Positions 8,722 through 17,129 of a stretch of DNA of 64,000 nucleotides are shown here, in pieces. The position numbers and the translations under genes were made by a program. The notes under the pieces were generated by a model that ran no database searches, was not told the DNA's origin, and saw only the letters and a program-made list of their open reading frames with translations. This stretch comes from Subdoligranulum variabile. Lineage in GTDB: Bacteria; Bacillota; Clostridia; Oscillospirales; Ruminococcaceae. Positions within the stretch are counted from its first letter, which is position 1; every line of letters begins with the position of its first letter. The stretch is taken from positions 1-64,000 of the forward strand of contig NZ_CP102293.1 of the NCBI RefSeq assembly GCF_025152575.1, read 5' to 3'.

Positions 8722-9174
8722 GTACCAATTGGGAGAGATCAGCTGGGAGGAGTTTGAGAAGATCATTCGCAATGGCCCTTAAAAATGCGCCTTATGCGCT
8801 TCTTTGCCGATCCACTCCCTTGCTTAATCTCCATACCTATTTATTCCTTTGTGGATAAATCGTCATTTCATGTTCCCTACCATCCTATACCTTTTTTCAA
8901 ATACTTCCCGCACTTAGCAGACCTACTCTAGCTAGATTTCTGGATTTTTAACCGAATTGTCATGTTTGTTGACTCGCCTCTTGTTCTCTGTAGTCTCTCC
9001 TACCGCCCATAGACTATTTATAAGACCGTCCAGACATTTTATTTATACAGGTACAAAATGCTGTGGCCATGCGCTTATGCACAAATCAAAAAATTGGTTG
9101 AAATTGCCAAAACGCTATGGTATAGTGAAAATATTCTGATAAAAGTATACGGGTTGTCGAAAGAGGAGAATCGT
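8722..9174. other. AT-rich region between IS remnant and SIR2 gene
   Basis: The first 60 bases encode the last 20 residues of some lost protein in another frame (KYQLGEISWEEFEKIIRNGP, stop at 8781), a relic of the gene cut by the truncation. The rest, AT-rich and without supported genes, leads into the SIR2-TPR promoter. Confidence 0.5.
9098..9126 (+). promoter_or_regulatory. Promoter of the SIR2-TPR gene
   Basis: TTGAAA at 9098-9103 and TATAGT at 9121-9126 have a 17-base spacer. They lie 48 bases before the ATG at 9175, which also argues against the longer upstream reading frame. Confidence 0.6.
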
Positions 9175-11304
9175 ATGTATCAGGTGATTAAACTTGATGG
9201 CTTTTTGGAGGAAGTCGCAGATGTGACGGAGGGCCCTTATGCCAGAAAATTCTGTTTTTTTCTAGGAGCAGGTGCATCTATCACCTCCGGTATCCCTGCC
9301 GCTACAAAGCTAGTTGATCTGTGGGATGAAAAAATAAGGACACGATTTCCTGCAGAAGAATATGAGCAATGGAAGAACGAAAAAGAAATTGATGAAAATA
9401 ACAAATACAATCATTACAGCGATTACTATGAGAAGCAGTTCTCTTCCAACCCTGTCGACGGATACAATTTTCTGGAAAAGAAAATGAAAGAAGCATCCCC
9501 CAGTGGTGGCTATGCTTGCTTAGCATTTTTGCTGACGCAGACCCCACACAAGGTAGTGGTGACCACAAACTTTGATCGCTTGACCGAAGATGCAGTGACT
9601 TTATACGCCCATGAATTTTCACTGGTAGTCGGGCATGTAGCGATGGCGCATTACATCACCAGTGATGTCGCGCGCCCAACCGTGGTCAAGATCCATCACG
9701 ACCTTTTACTTGACCCAAAAAGCAAAAACGCCGATCTTCAGCAACTGGATGAACGGTGGCAAAAGGCGCTTTCCGAGATTTTTTCGAAATACCACCCGAT
9801 TTTCATTGGATTTGCTGGCAATGACCCTGACGTGATGGACTATTTGATCGACAATGCCGACAAGTTTCAGAAAGGCAATGAATGGAAACGGCCTTACTGG
9901 ACGGTGTATGGCACCGAACCCCCGAAAGGGAAAGTCAAGGACTTCTTGAACAAATCCGGCGCATTTTTAATACACAATAACGGCTTCGACGATATGATGG
10001 CCAGACTGGCATTGGCATTAAACGTCAAGATTCCGACGGAAGGGGACTATCAGGAGGAAGCCGAAAAACAGTACAACAAATTGCAGGACGCCTTTGCAAA
10101 GGTACAGGAAGGAAGCAAAACATCTCCGGGCGACAGCATGAAAGATTCTTCTACAACTTCGGACAACAACCCGAAAGATGCTCCTATTCCGCCAAGAAAG
10201 GAAAACGCTTCTCCGCAGGATTTGCCCGAAACGGAAATCGACTCCCCGCCACAATCTGATCAGGATACATCGGATTCAACGCTATATTTGCGTGCTCTGG
10301 TATTACACAACGATAAGCACTATAAAGAATCGCTTGCGCTGCTTCAAGAGTTGATTCAAAAGAATCCTAATAATGCAAGATATCACTATAGTTGCGGCGT
10401 GACTCTCCACGAAATGGGCCGGTACGAGGAAGCTCTGACTGAAAAGCAGAAAGCTCTGGAATTGGAACCTGACAATGCAAGGTATCACGATAGCCGCGGC
10501 GTGACTCTCCACGAAATGGGCCGGTACAAGGAGGCGCTGGCTGAAAAGCAGAAAGCTCTGGAATTGGAATCTGACAATGCAAGGTATCACGATAGCTGCG
10601 GCGTGACTCTCGATGAAATGGGTCGGTACGAGGAAGCTCTGGCTGAGTCTAGGAAAGCTCTGGAATTGGAACCTGACAATGCAAGGTATCACGATAGCTG
10701 CGGCGTGACTCTCCACGCAATGGGCCGGTACGAGGAGGCGCTAGCTGAGTCTAGGAAAGCTCTGGAATTGGAACCTGACAATGCAAGGTATCACAATAAT
10801 TGCGGCGTGACTCTCCACGCAATGGGCTGGTACGAGGAGGCGCTGGCTGAAAAGCAGAAAGCTCTGGAATTGGAACCTAACAATGCATGGTATCACGATA
10901 GCTGCGGCGTGACTCTCGACGAAATGGGTCAGTACGAGGAGGCGCTGGCTGAAAAGCATAAAGCTCTAAAATTGGAACCTGACAATGCAAGGTATCACGA
11001 TAACTGCAGCGTGACTCTCCACGCAATGGGCCGGTACAAGGAGGCGCTGGCTGAGTCTAGGAAAGCTCTGGAATTGGAACCTGACAATGCGAGGTACCAT
11101 GATAGTTGCGGTATGACACTCTACGCGATGGAGCTGTACAAGGAAGCAGTGGCAGCGTTTAAAAAAGCTATCGAGCTGAATCCTAAGAATGCTATCTATT
11201 ACAGAAATCTGTCCCAAACTTACAAAAAAATGGGCCTTGAAAAAGAGGCCGCCCAAGCGGAAGAAAAAGCGAAACAGCTGCAGGGAAATCCGTCTACAGG
11301 CTGA
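9175..11304 (+). CDS. SIR2-like NADase domain fused to a TPR array (candidate defence effector)
   Basis: A 709-residue protein. Residues about 25-285 form a SIR2-like domain: GAGASITSGIP at 31-41 (NAD-binding loop), TNFD at 131-134, KIHHD at 172-176 with the presumed catalytic histidine, and GFAGNDPDV near 212-220. A Ser/Pro/Asp-rich linker (about 310-365) leads to about ten tetratricopeptide repeats to the C-terminus, eight nearly identical. SIR2 domains of phage-defence proteins (ThsA, DSR, SIR2-STAND) deplete NAD on infection, and TPR arrays bind proteins; by analogy this is a sensor-effector in one chain. The start has a GGAG site and a promoter. It lies between an IS remnant and an island end, as defence genes often do. 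A defence function is inferred. Confidence 0.8.
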   Translation: MYQVIKLDGFLEEVADVTEGPYARKFCFFLGAGASITSGIPAATKLVDLWDEKIRTRFPAEEYEQWKNEKEIDENNKYNHYSDYYEKQFSSNPVDGYNFLEKKMKEASPSGGYACLAFLLTQTPHKVVVTTNFDRLTEDAVTLYAHEFSLVVGHVAMAHYITSDVARPTVVKIHHDLLLDPKSKNADLQQLDERWQKALSEIFSKYHPIFIGFAGNDPDVMDYLIDNADKFQKGNEWKRPYWTVYGTEPPKGKVKDFLNKSGAFLIHNNGFDDMMARLALALNVKIPTEGDYQEEAEKQYNKLQDAFAKVQEGSKTSPGDSMKDSSTTSDNNPKDAPIPPRKENASPQDLPETEIDSPPQSDQDTSDSTLYLRALVLHNDKHYKESLALLQELIQKNPNNARYHYSCGVTLHEMGRYEEALTEKQKALELEPDNARYHDSRGVTLHEMGRYKEALAEKQKALELESDNARYHDSCGVTLDEMGRYEEALAESRKALELEPDNARYHDSCGVTLHAMGRYEEALAESRKALELEPDNARYHNNCGVTLHAMGWYEEALAEKQKALELEPNNAWYHDSCGVTLDEMGQYEEALAEKHKALKLEPDNARYHDNCSVTLHAMGRYKEALAESRKALELEPDNARYHDSCGMTLYAMELYKEAVAAFKKAIELNPKNAIYYRNLSQTYKKMGLEKEAAQAEEKAKQLQGNPSTG
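10369..11184 (+). repeat. Eight in-frame 102-bp repeats (34-residue TPRs)
   Basis: Units start at 10369, 10471, 10573, 10675, 10777, 10879, 10981 and 11083, with a degenerate unit from 11185. The consensus begins DNARYHDSCGVTL and ends KALELEP. The nucleotide sequence, not only the protein, is nearly identical between units, including synonymous positions. That indicates recent expansion or homogenisation by recombination. Confidence 0.95.
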
Positions 11305-11346
11305 TTTCCTGCAATCACTTACTCCAAAATATTATATTATACGTAA

Positions 11347-11400
11347 GAACCGGCCTCAAAGGAAGATAGAGCTGCTTCTCTTAGGGGCCGGTTCCTTTTT
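11347..11400 (+). terminator. Rho-independent terminator of the SIR2-TPR gene
   Basis: GAACCGGCC and GGCCGGTTC pair around a 30-base loop region and are followed by CTTTTT, 43 bases after the stop codon. Confidence 0.8.
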
Positions 11401-11466
11401 ACTATATCGTAGTACCTAGATGTTCAGCTCTCTTTCTAAAGTTCAAAAGAAATTTAAATAAAAAAC

Positions 11467-11506
11467 AAATCCGAACACACCTTCAAAAAGAAGTACGTTC
11501 GGATTT
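11467..11506 (-). terminator. tRNA-Lys-type downstream terminator (copy 1)
   Basis: AAATCCGAAC pairs with GTTCGGATTT just beyond the 3' end of the defective tRNA-Lys copy. The same hairpin with different loops recurs at 51786-51824 and 58737-58777. Confidence 0.7.
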
Positions 11507-11514
11507 GCGTTTAA

Positions 11515-11595
11515 TGGTGCACCATCGGGGACTCGAACCCAGGACCCACTGATTAAGAGTCAGTTGCTCTCCCACATGACCAATACTAATGGTGT
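11515..11595 (-). pseudogene. Defective tRNA-Lys(CTT) copy; probable attachment-site half
   Basis: Bases 11515-11570 are identical over 56 bp to the 3' part of the intact tRNA-Lys at 58785-58840, including the CTT anticodon, T arm, acceptor 3' strand and CCA. The 5' acceptor strand CACCATTAG is also kept (11586-11594), but the D arm between them is replaced and slightly longer and cannot form the normal GCTC/GAGC stem. It starts three bases after the stop codon of the recombinase at 11598. The best reading is a displaced tRNA 3' end (att site) left by integration. Confidence 0.75.
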
Positions 11596-11597
11596 AA

Positions 11598-13286
11598 TCA
11601 AAGCTTTTCATTTGGCTCTCCTTCCCCTAAAAACTGCTGATATGTTCCTTTCACATGGATGGTAATCTTATACCCTTTCCCCAACTCCACTTTTTCAAGC
11701 AGCTGTGCCAGAATGGCTCTTTTTCTCTGAATCGGGGCAAGATCAAATTCATTTGCCCAGCCGAGGAATTCATCATAGTAGCCGCGTATCTGTTGCACCG
11801 TTGTACGGTCGGTATTACTCTGCAATAGAGCTGCATACTCATCTTTTGCTTGCCTGACTTCAGCCTCTGCCTGAGCAATCAGTCGGGCCAGCATCTCCTG
11901 CGAGAAGGCGCTCTCCCCTTCCAGACATTTCAACACTTCATCCTCATAGCGTTGTTGCTTGTACTGGGCTGCCTTGATTTTCTTCTCGGCAGCCTGTTTT
12001 TGTCTGTTATGTTCAGCATCCTGCTGCCTGATTCTCTGTTCAATGCTTTTGTCATACGGCTCACTTTTAATCTTGTGGAACAGCTCATCGGCGTAAGCAA
12101 GCACAATTCTGTCTACCCGCTCTGCCAGATAAAGTGACTGACCATCACATTGCCGCAGGTGCTGGCCGCGCTGGTAGCAGTTGTACTTTGCCTGCACCTT
12201 TTCCCGGATACTCCCATCGGCCAGTTTATATCGGTCCGTATGCAAAAAGGCCGACATCTTCGCCCCGCAATGTGCGCAGACTATGATGCCGGCCAATAAT
12301 GTTGGATTGCTGCTCTTTTGGGCAGCGTTTTTATCTTTCATAGCCTTTTTGCTTCTCTTGCTGATCATCTCGTTGGCCTTGGTGAACAAAGCCTCATCAA
12401 TGATCTGCAGCTGCGGTATGAACTCTGACCGTGCCGCTTTAGTAATGATATATCCAGTATAGCCCTCATGCTGAATCATTCTCTTGATATTGGAGGACTG
12501 GAACTCCGCCCCCTGGCGGGTACGCAGTCCTCGTTGGTTCAGCATCTGTGCCATGGCATATCCACTGGCACCTTCTTCCGCCACTTTCGTAAATACTTCC
12601 CGGACCCATGCCGCTTCATCTGGATTGATTTCCAGATCCTTTACGGGCTGGTCTCTCTTGTTGACTCTACCTTTATTAATAGCTCGATATCCGTAAGGGA
12701 CAAAACCTCCGGCAAAATGTCCACTGGAAACGATCTGACGGATGCGGTCCCTGGTTCGCATGGAAGTCTTTTCGCTTTCCCCTGCCGCCTGCCAGAACCG
12801 GATATAGTTCATGAGCTTGTCGCCGTGACTTTCGATACGCTGCTGGCCTTCGTGGGTGCTCCACATCTGGATGCCGTGCTGGACGAACCATTCCAGTACA
12901 AACGGCGTTTCACTCTCGATGCGTCCCAGCCGGTCAAACATATACACAAGAAGGATATCGAAGTTTCCCTTGCCCGCTTCGCTGCGCAGTTCCTGAATCA
13001 CATCCCGCTTACTGGCGGAAACTTTGGAACCCGAGATTCCCTTCTCGGCTTTTTCCAGTACCACACGCCAGCCATGCTCCTGGGCGAACTTCCGACAGGC
13101 GATCTTCTGCATAGGGATATCGTCGTGGTCCACCTGTCCTTTCGTGGAAACTCGATAGGACAGGGCCGCCCGTGGTGCATCGACCTCCAACCGCATCTGT
13201 TGGGTCATAAAATACGAATCATCTAACCACTTCTGATCTGCCTGCGAGATCTCCACTTCCTGCCCATGTTGGTCCCAAAATGTCAT
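11598..13286 (-). CDS. Large serine recombinase next to the tRNA-Lys att copy
   Basis: A 562-residue recombinase with a roughly 40-residue N-terminal extension before the resolvase domain. The catalytic serine is at position 47 in SYRVSTKGQ, and the conserved helix reads YMFDRLGR. The recombinase domain follows, then a zinc ribbon (VCAHCG, then NCYQRG...CDG) and a long coiled coil (about 405-500). The gene ends three bases from the altered tRNA-Lys copy, the standard position of an integrase gene beside its attachment site, so it probably mediated that integration. It differs from the recombinases at 1880 and 52194. Confidence 0.92.
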   Translation of the reverse strand: MTFWDQHGQEVEISQADQKWLDDSYFMTQQMRLEVDAPRAALSYRVSTKGQVDHDDIPMQKIACRKFAQEHGWRVVLEKAEKGISGSKVSASKRDVIQELRSEAGKGNFDILLVYMFDRLGRIESETPFVLEWFVQHGIQMWSTHEGQQRIESHGDKLMNYIRFWQAAGESEKTSMRTRDRIRQIVSSGHFAGGFVPYGYRAINKGRVNKRDQPVKDLEINPDEAAWVREVFTKVAEEGASGYAMAQMLNQRGLRTRQGAEFQSSNIKRMIQHEGYTGYIITKAARSEFIPQLQIIDEALFTKANEMISKRSKKAMKDKNAAQKSSNPTLLAGIIVCAHCGAKMSAFLHTDRYKLADGSIREKVQAKYNCYQRGQHLRQCDGQSLYLAERVDRIVLAYADELFHKIKSEPYDKSIEQRIRQQDAEHNRQKQAAEKKIKAAQYKQQRYEDEVLKCLEGESAFSQEMLARLIAQAEAEVRQAKDEYAALLQSNTDRTTVQQIRGYYDEFLGWANEFDLAPIQRKRAILAQLLEKVELGKGYKITIHVKGTYQQFLGEGEPNEKL

Positions 13287-13387
13287 TTTTGTTCCTCTCG
13301 CATTCTCTTAGTATGGGTTATTTGCCTATCCCAACAATACTCATTCCGGGACAGGAAAGCTATCACCAAAACGGAGAAATCCCTGTC

Positions 13388-13582
13388 TTATTGCGGGCCG
13401 GAATTTGACGGTTTACCCTCACGGTGTTTTCTCTCTGCATAGGCATCCATGATCATGGATTTTACTTTTTCAAGCGTATCTTCATCGTCTTTTTCCGAAA
13501 AGTATATGGTAACGGAGCCCCCCTCTACTTCCCGTTGTATCCGAGTACGGCCATCAGGCATCTGCTGTATGTATTCCTGCAC
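13388..13582 (-). CDS. Small protein of recombinase cluster
   Basis: A 64-residue protein (QMPDGRTRIQREVEGGSVTIYFSEKDDED...) with a predicted beta-hairpin and a charged C-terminal helix. A GTG start at 13582 with an AAGGAAGG site just upstream is preferred over an ATG ten codons earlier. It overlaps the end of the upstream resolvase-like gene (stop at 13554) and precedes the recombinase by about 100 bp, so the genes are probably co-transcribed. It could be a recombination directionality or accessory factor, but I recognise no family. Confidence 0.55.
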   Translation of the reverse strand: MQEYIQQMPDGRTRIQREVEGGSVTIYFSEKDDEDTLEKVKSMIMDAYAERKHREGKPSNSGPQ

Positions 13583-13994
13583 ACCGGTTCCTTCCTTTCG
13601 GACAATCTGCAATCACACAATCCAGGCCATAAAGATATAGCTGATACCGCAAACTTACGTCGGTGGTGATCAGCGTCACATCGCTTGCCTGTAATTCGGC
13701 AAGGATCTTGCAAAGTTTGCTTCTATTACGGGCAAATCGAGAGAGCCTTGTTACTGCCACGGCATCGACATCGCCCCTGCGCACGGCCCGGAGCATGGAA
13801 AATAAACCGGGCCGCCAAAAGGAATTGTCCTTGGTACATTCGCAGCTTTGGCCAACTATACAGTACCCATTGCAATTGGCCCATTCACGAAGTTCTGCCA
13901 GCTGCTGTTCAGCAACAGAGCGATGCCCGCTGCCTGTGCGCGCATACAACCAGACACGCGGAAAGAAAAGCACATCTTCTTTCTTGCGTTCCAT
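13554..13994 (-). CDS. Resolvase-domain protein lacking a standard catalytic serine
   Basis: 146 residues with the fold signature of a serine recombinase N-terminal domain: a LYAR strand near the start, QQLAELREWANCNGY, RAVRRGDVDAVAVTRLSRFARN (the usual LDRLSRN helix) and ASDVTLITTD. Where active enzymes read YaRvS, this one reads YARTGS, so the serine is displaced by one residue. There is no DNA-binding C-terminal domain. GGAGGT precedes the ATG. It follows a second resolvase-like gene by one base. It may be an inactive partner regulating the adjacent recombinase. Confidence 0.7.
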   Translation of the reverse strand: MERKKEDVLFFPRVWLYARTGSGHRSVAEQQLAELREWANCNGYCIVGQSCECTKDNSFWRPGLFSMLRAVRRGDVDAVAVTRLSRFARNRSKLCKILAELQASDVTLITTDVSLRYQLYLYGLDCVIADCPKGRNRCAGIHTADA

Positions 13995-13995
13995 C

Positions 13996-14373
13996 TCACA
14001 CCTCCGAATCGTAATTCGGGAGAGCCATCCAGTGCCTGCCGCCCGGTTCGATCCAGCCGCACTTAACGCCGAAGGTGTGGATGCCATAGCAGAGCAACGA
14101 AGCGATAAGCCCTTCCAGTTCGGGACGGCCACAATGTAGATGCTCGGCATCCACCACGATCAGAACATCTGCTTCGCCGTCTGCCGCGGCGCGCAGCAGG
14201 TCGGCCATACCGGGGCGCAGCGACAGCGGCTGGTCTTCGGTGCCAGCCTGAGCATACACTTCCTGTACGCAGGGCCAGCGCAGTTTACGCAGCGCTTTGC
14301 GGCAAATCAGGATCTGCTGCCGCATGGTCAGGTCTCCACTTTTGACTTCCTGGATAAAACAGATGGCTCGCAT
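13996..14373 (-). CDS. Degenerate resolvase-like protein
   Basis: 125 residues. The middle (RPGMADLLRAAADGEADVLIVVDAEHLHCGRPELEGLIASLLCYGIHTFGV) follows the pattern of a serine recombinase catalytic domain (RPGL..LL..v..G..D.vvv...dRlsR). However, the Arg-rich helix residues are lost and the N-terminal segment has no YxRxS motif. GGGAGG lies before the ATG, which sits inside the end of the helicase gene. Its stop codon is followed after one base by the next gene, so translation is probably coupled. Catalysis is unlikely. Confidence 0.6.
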   Translation of the reverse strand: MRAICFIQEVKSGDLTMRQQILICRKALRKLRWPCVQEVYAQAGTEDQPLSLRPGMADLLRAAADGEADVLIVVDAEHLHCGRPELEGLIASLLCYGIHTFGVKCGWIEPGGRHWMALPNYDSEV

Positions 14374-16358
14374 GATAAATCTACCTCCCTGGATAATTTG
14401 GGCAAAAAGTATTCCGGGCTTTTATGCTTCCGGTAAAATTTGCGGACCGCCCGGAGCGAGGCGCCAACGGGCATTTCCGGCAATGCGTCCAGCACTGCCC
14501 GGTGGTAGCGCCCGCCGGGGGCCGCACGGGGATCGAGGATTGCCACCACACCGCTATCCGTTTCGGTGCGGATGGCACGGCCAAAGCCCTGACGCAGCTT
14601 GATCTGCATTTCGGGCACGATCTCGGTCTGGATGTAACTGTGAAGATCGCCGTATTGCGTCCGCAGCGCTTCTCCCAGCGGATCGGGCACGGGGAACGGA
14701 AGCCTCGGGATCACAAGCAGAGAAACCATATCTCCTGGGAAATCCACTCCTTCCCAACAGGCACCGCTGGCGAACAGGACCGCATTGGGCAGTTGTTTGA
14801 ACTGCTGCAGATAGCTCTGTGCATTGCGCCGCAGCTGCAAAACGGGTAAAGGAAGTTTGGCCTTCAGTTTTTCGTAGACACGGCCCATCTGGTCATAGGA
14901 TGTAAACAGCACCAGCGTGTGACCGTTTGCCGCACAAACCAGTTCTTCGATCTGCCGGGCAATGCGCTCCTCCTCCGGTTCACTCTTGCGCCGCCGGGAT
15001 TCCGGGAAATACAACATGCAGTTTTTCTCGTAATCAAAGGGTGAAAGGACTTTCAGGGTGCGCAGCGGCGTGCCCCGGTCCAGTCCCATTCGCTTTTCAG
15101 TATGTGAAAAGTCTTCCCCTGCGGCCAGTGTACCCGAAGTAAGGATCGCAGGCTTTTGTTCATTCCAAAGCGCAGAGGTCAGACATTTCGGCAGATCAAA
15201 CGGTACGGCACACAGGTCCACGCCAGTCCCACCGCTTTCCCGTTGCCAGGTAAGATAGCGCACAAAGGTGCTGTCTGTGCCCAGAAACAGCGGTATCAGC
15301 TGCTGTACTGCGCTTAGTTTGCCGCGCAGTCCTCGGGGCATTGCTTCGGGCCTCTGTTTCAGAATTTCGCCGATTGCTTTGTCCAGATGCTGGAGCGCCG
15401 CGGTTCCGGCCTTTGTCTGTTTCAGCGGTATTGCCCGTTCTGCTTTCGTTTCCGGCGGCGCAAATGCCGCGAGGAATTCCCGGGTGACGGCTCGGAGTTT
15501 CTGCGCGCTCAGCCCACAATGACCGGCTGTCAGCAGTTTTTCATAGGCGAGCAACTCTGCTGAACAGATCCGCCGGGTGTTCATCTGTCGTACGGTTTCC
15601 GGTAGCTTGTGCGCTTCGTCGATCACCAAAGCCTGGTAATCCTTCAAAAGCGGCGTCCAACCGTTTTTCCGATGAGCCGCGTCTGCCAGCAGGTAATTGT
15701 GATTGCAAACCTGGATCGTGACCGAAGGCCCGTTGGATGCTTTCAGATATTGTCGGTAGCGGCAGTCCGTATGTGCGATGCAGCTGCGGGCGCACCGGCT
15801 CGGCACACAGATCAGGCGGCGCTCATGGCGAGGCAGGTTCGGCAGTCGGTCAAGGTCCAGGCATTGCCTAGCTTCCTGCAGCGCGGGGGCCCGCTTGCGG
15901 AAGCGTTTTCCCCTTGCCGTAATCTGCTTTTGGCGAATCAGCAAACGCACATCGCAAACGAAGCGTTCCTTTCCTTTTCGCAGCACGGCACAAACCGGGG
16001 CTTGAATATATCCATTTTGTATTAATGCATCCGATAAAAACGGTATGTATTCTTCCAAAATTGCATTCTGCAGCGTGATGCTGGCCGTGGAGATCACCAC
16101 CGGGCGCTGCATCGGTCGCGGTCTTTGCAGCTGCCACAAAACGCAGGCGACCAGATAGGCATAGGTCTTGCCCAGACCCACACCGGCGTCACACAGGGCC
16201 ACATCCCTGCCAAACAAGGTATCCAGCATCGCATGGCACAATCGTATCTGGCCTTCGCGTACGTTCATCCCTCTGGCCGAAAACACTTCCCGGAATATCT
16301 GCTCTGCTTGTCGGTGGGCTTTCTCGTATCCGGTTTCTGGATTAGTCAATAGGATCAT
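14328..16358 (-). CDS. DinG/XPD-type superfamily 2 DNA helicase
   Basis: About 676 residues. Walker A is DAGVGLGKT near residue 57-65, the DEAH box VIDEAHKL is near 235, motif VI is QGFGRAIRTETDSG near 610, and a cysteine cluster (CVPSRCARSCIAHTDC) between Walker A and B fits the 4Fe-4S domain of DinG/XPD 5'-3' helicases. The start is ambiguous: ATG at 16358, a TTG nine bases later with better spacing to AAGGAG, or a TTG upstream. It heads a tight minus-strand cluster (helicase, two resolvase-like proteins, small protein, recombinase). It may process element DNA, but it could also be a chromosomal dinG paralog. Confidence 0.85.
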   Translation of the reverse strand: MILLTNPETGYEKAHRQAEQIFREVFSARGMNVREGQIRLCHAMLDTLFGRDVALCDAGVGLGKTYAYLVACVLWQLQRPRPMQRPVVISTASITLQNAILEEYIPFLSDALIQNGYIQAPVCAVLRKGKERFVCDVRLLIRQKQITARGKRFRKRAPALQEARQCLDLDRLPNLPRHERRLICVPSRCARSCIAHTDCRYRQYLKASNGPSVTIQVCNHNYLLADAAHRKNGWTPLLKDYQALVIDEAHKLPETVRQMNTRRICSAELLAYEKLLTAGHCGLSAQKLRAVTREFLAAFAPPETKAERAIPLKQTKAGTAALQHLDKAIGEILKQRPEAMPRGLRGKLSAVQQLIPLFLGTDSTFVRYLTWQRESGGTGVDLCAVPFDLPKCLTSALWNEQKPAILTSGTLAAGEDFSHTEKRMGLDRGTPLRTLKVLSPFDYEKNCMLYFPESRRRKSEPEEERIARQIEELVCAANGHTLVLFTSYDQMGRVYEKLKAKLPLPVLQLRRNAQSYLQQFKQLPNAVLFASGACWEGVDFPGDMVSLLVIPRLPFPVPDPLGEALRTQYGDLHSYIQTEIVPEMQIKLRQGFGRAIRTETDSGVVAILDPRAAPGGRYHRAVLDALPEMPVGASLRAVRKFYRKHKSPEYFLPKLSREVDLSCEPSVLSRKSKVET

Positions 16359-16808
16359 CTCCTTGGTTGATGGCAAAATAGTGCGGCGCAGCGGTCTGCA
16401 CTGCGCCGCACGGGTTCGACATCAACACATGGGGTTGTTGATGTTCGGCAAAAAAGAGTAATATACAGAAATGCCATATTTGCCGCTCGCCCCCCTGGCA
16501 GTTGGGAACACGGTTCACTTTCGTTAGGCAGCCGCTTGCGCAGCCTTCACTGGCGTTCCAGAGGTCTAAGGATTGCAACCCAAGGTCGGCCACCCCGTCT
16601 GACGTGCGGGGCAAACAGGGTATCATTATCTCCCATGCAGATCATGGCGAAGCAGCTCTCGCTGCTTTTTCAGTAGAATGAATCGCTCGGTACAATCTCG
16701 CCACCTTGCCGGGTGTGAGCTTGTACGTCATGGCGCTTCTCCGATCACGCTTCCTGCACCGGGAACGTACCTCCGTGCTGGGTATTCAGTTGTCAAGGTG
16801 CGATCTGA
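16359..16808. other. Region upstream of the helicase
   Basis: It holds an 11-bp perfect inverted repeat at 16381-16411 (GTGCGGCGCAG...CTGCGCCGCAC) directly before the helicase start, a plus-strand hairpin with T-run at about 16656-16672, and a 94-codon minus-strand open frame (16342-16626) with only a weak ribosome site. The inverted repeat may be an operator or the helicase leader. Confidence 0.45.
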
Positions 16809-17129
16809 TCAATCAGACCAAGCAAAGTCGTTCAGGATACTTTGGAATATTTCACGATCTTGGGCAGCGACATTGTTCAGATTTCTCCGAATGGCATCCG
16901 CCTGATCAGGACTTAAATATTTTCTGCTTAAGTAATATCCATCTGGCAGAGAAACACCCCCGCTACGACCGATCGTATGAATAAACGGATACTCCTCGGC
17001 AAGAGTAAGAAAGTCCCTATAGATCGTCATCCGCGATACGCCGAACTCTTCGGCAAGATGTTGCATGGTGTCATACCGACGCAGATTCATCAGTTCAAGG
17101 ATTTTTCTGCGCCGTTCGTTCGGCCGCAC
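16809..17129 (-). CDS. DeoR-type HTH regulator, DNA-binding domain only
   Basis: 106 residues beginning RPNERRRKILELMNLRRYDTMQHLAEEFGVSRMTIYRDFLTLAEEYP, a classical DeoR-family helix-turn-helix, with a short wing and then about 45 residues. The sugar-phosphate-binding domain of full DeoR proteins (about 250 residues) is missing. A GTG start with GGAAGGGAGG upstream is used. It lies upstream of the helicase cluster on the same strand, so it may regulate the island's recombination genes. Confidence 0.75.
   Translation of the reverse strand: MRPNERRRKILELMNLRRYDTMQHLAEEFGVSRMTIYRDFLTLAEEYPFIHTIGRSGGVSLPDGYYLSRKYLSPDQADAIRRNLNNVAAQDREIFQSILNDFAWSD

Noticed and set aside
10369..11184. Regular direct repeats resembling a CRISPR or satellite array
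   Set aside because: The 102-bp period is in frame, has no unique spacers, and encodes 34-residue TPR units.
16342..16626. 94-codon minus-strand open frame before the helicase
   Set aside because: Weak ribosome site, overlap with the helicase start, and a large palindrome inside it.
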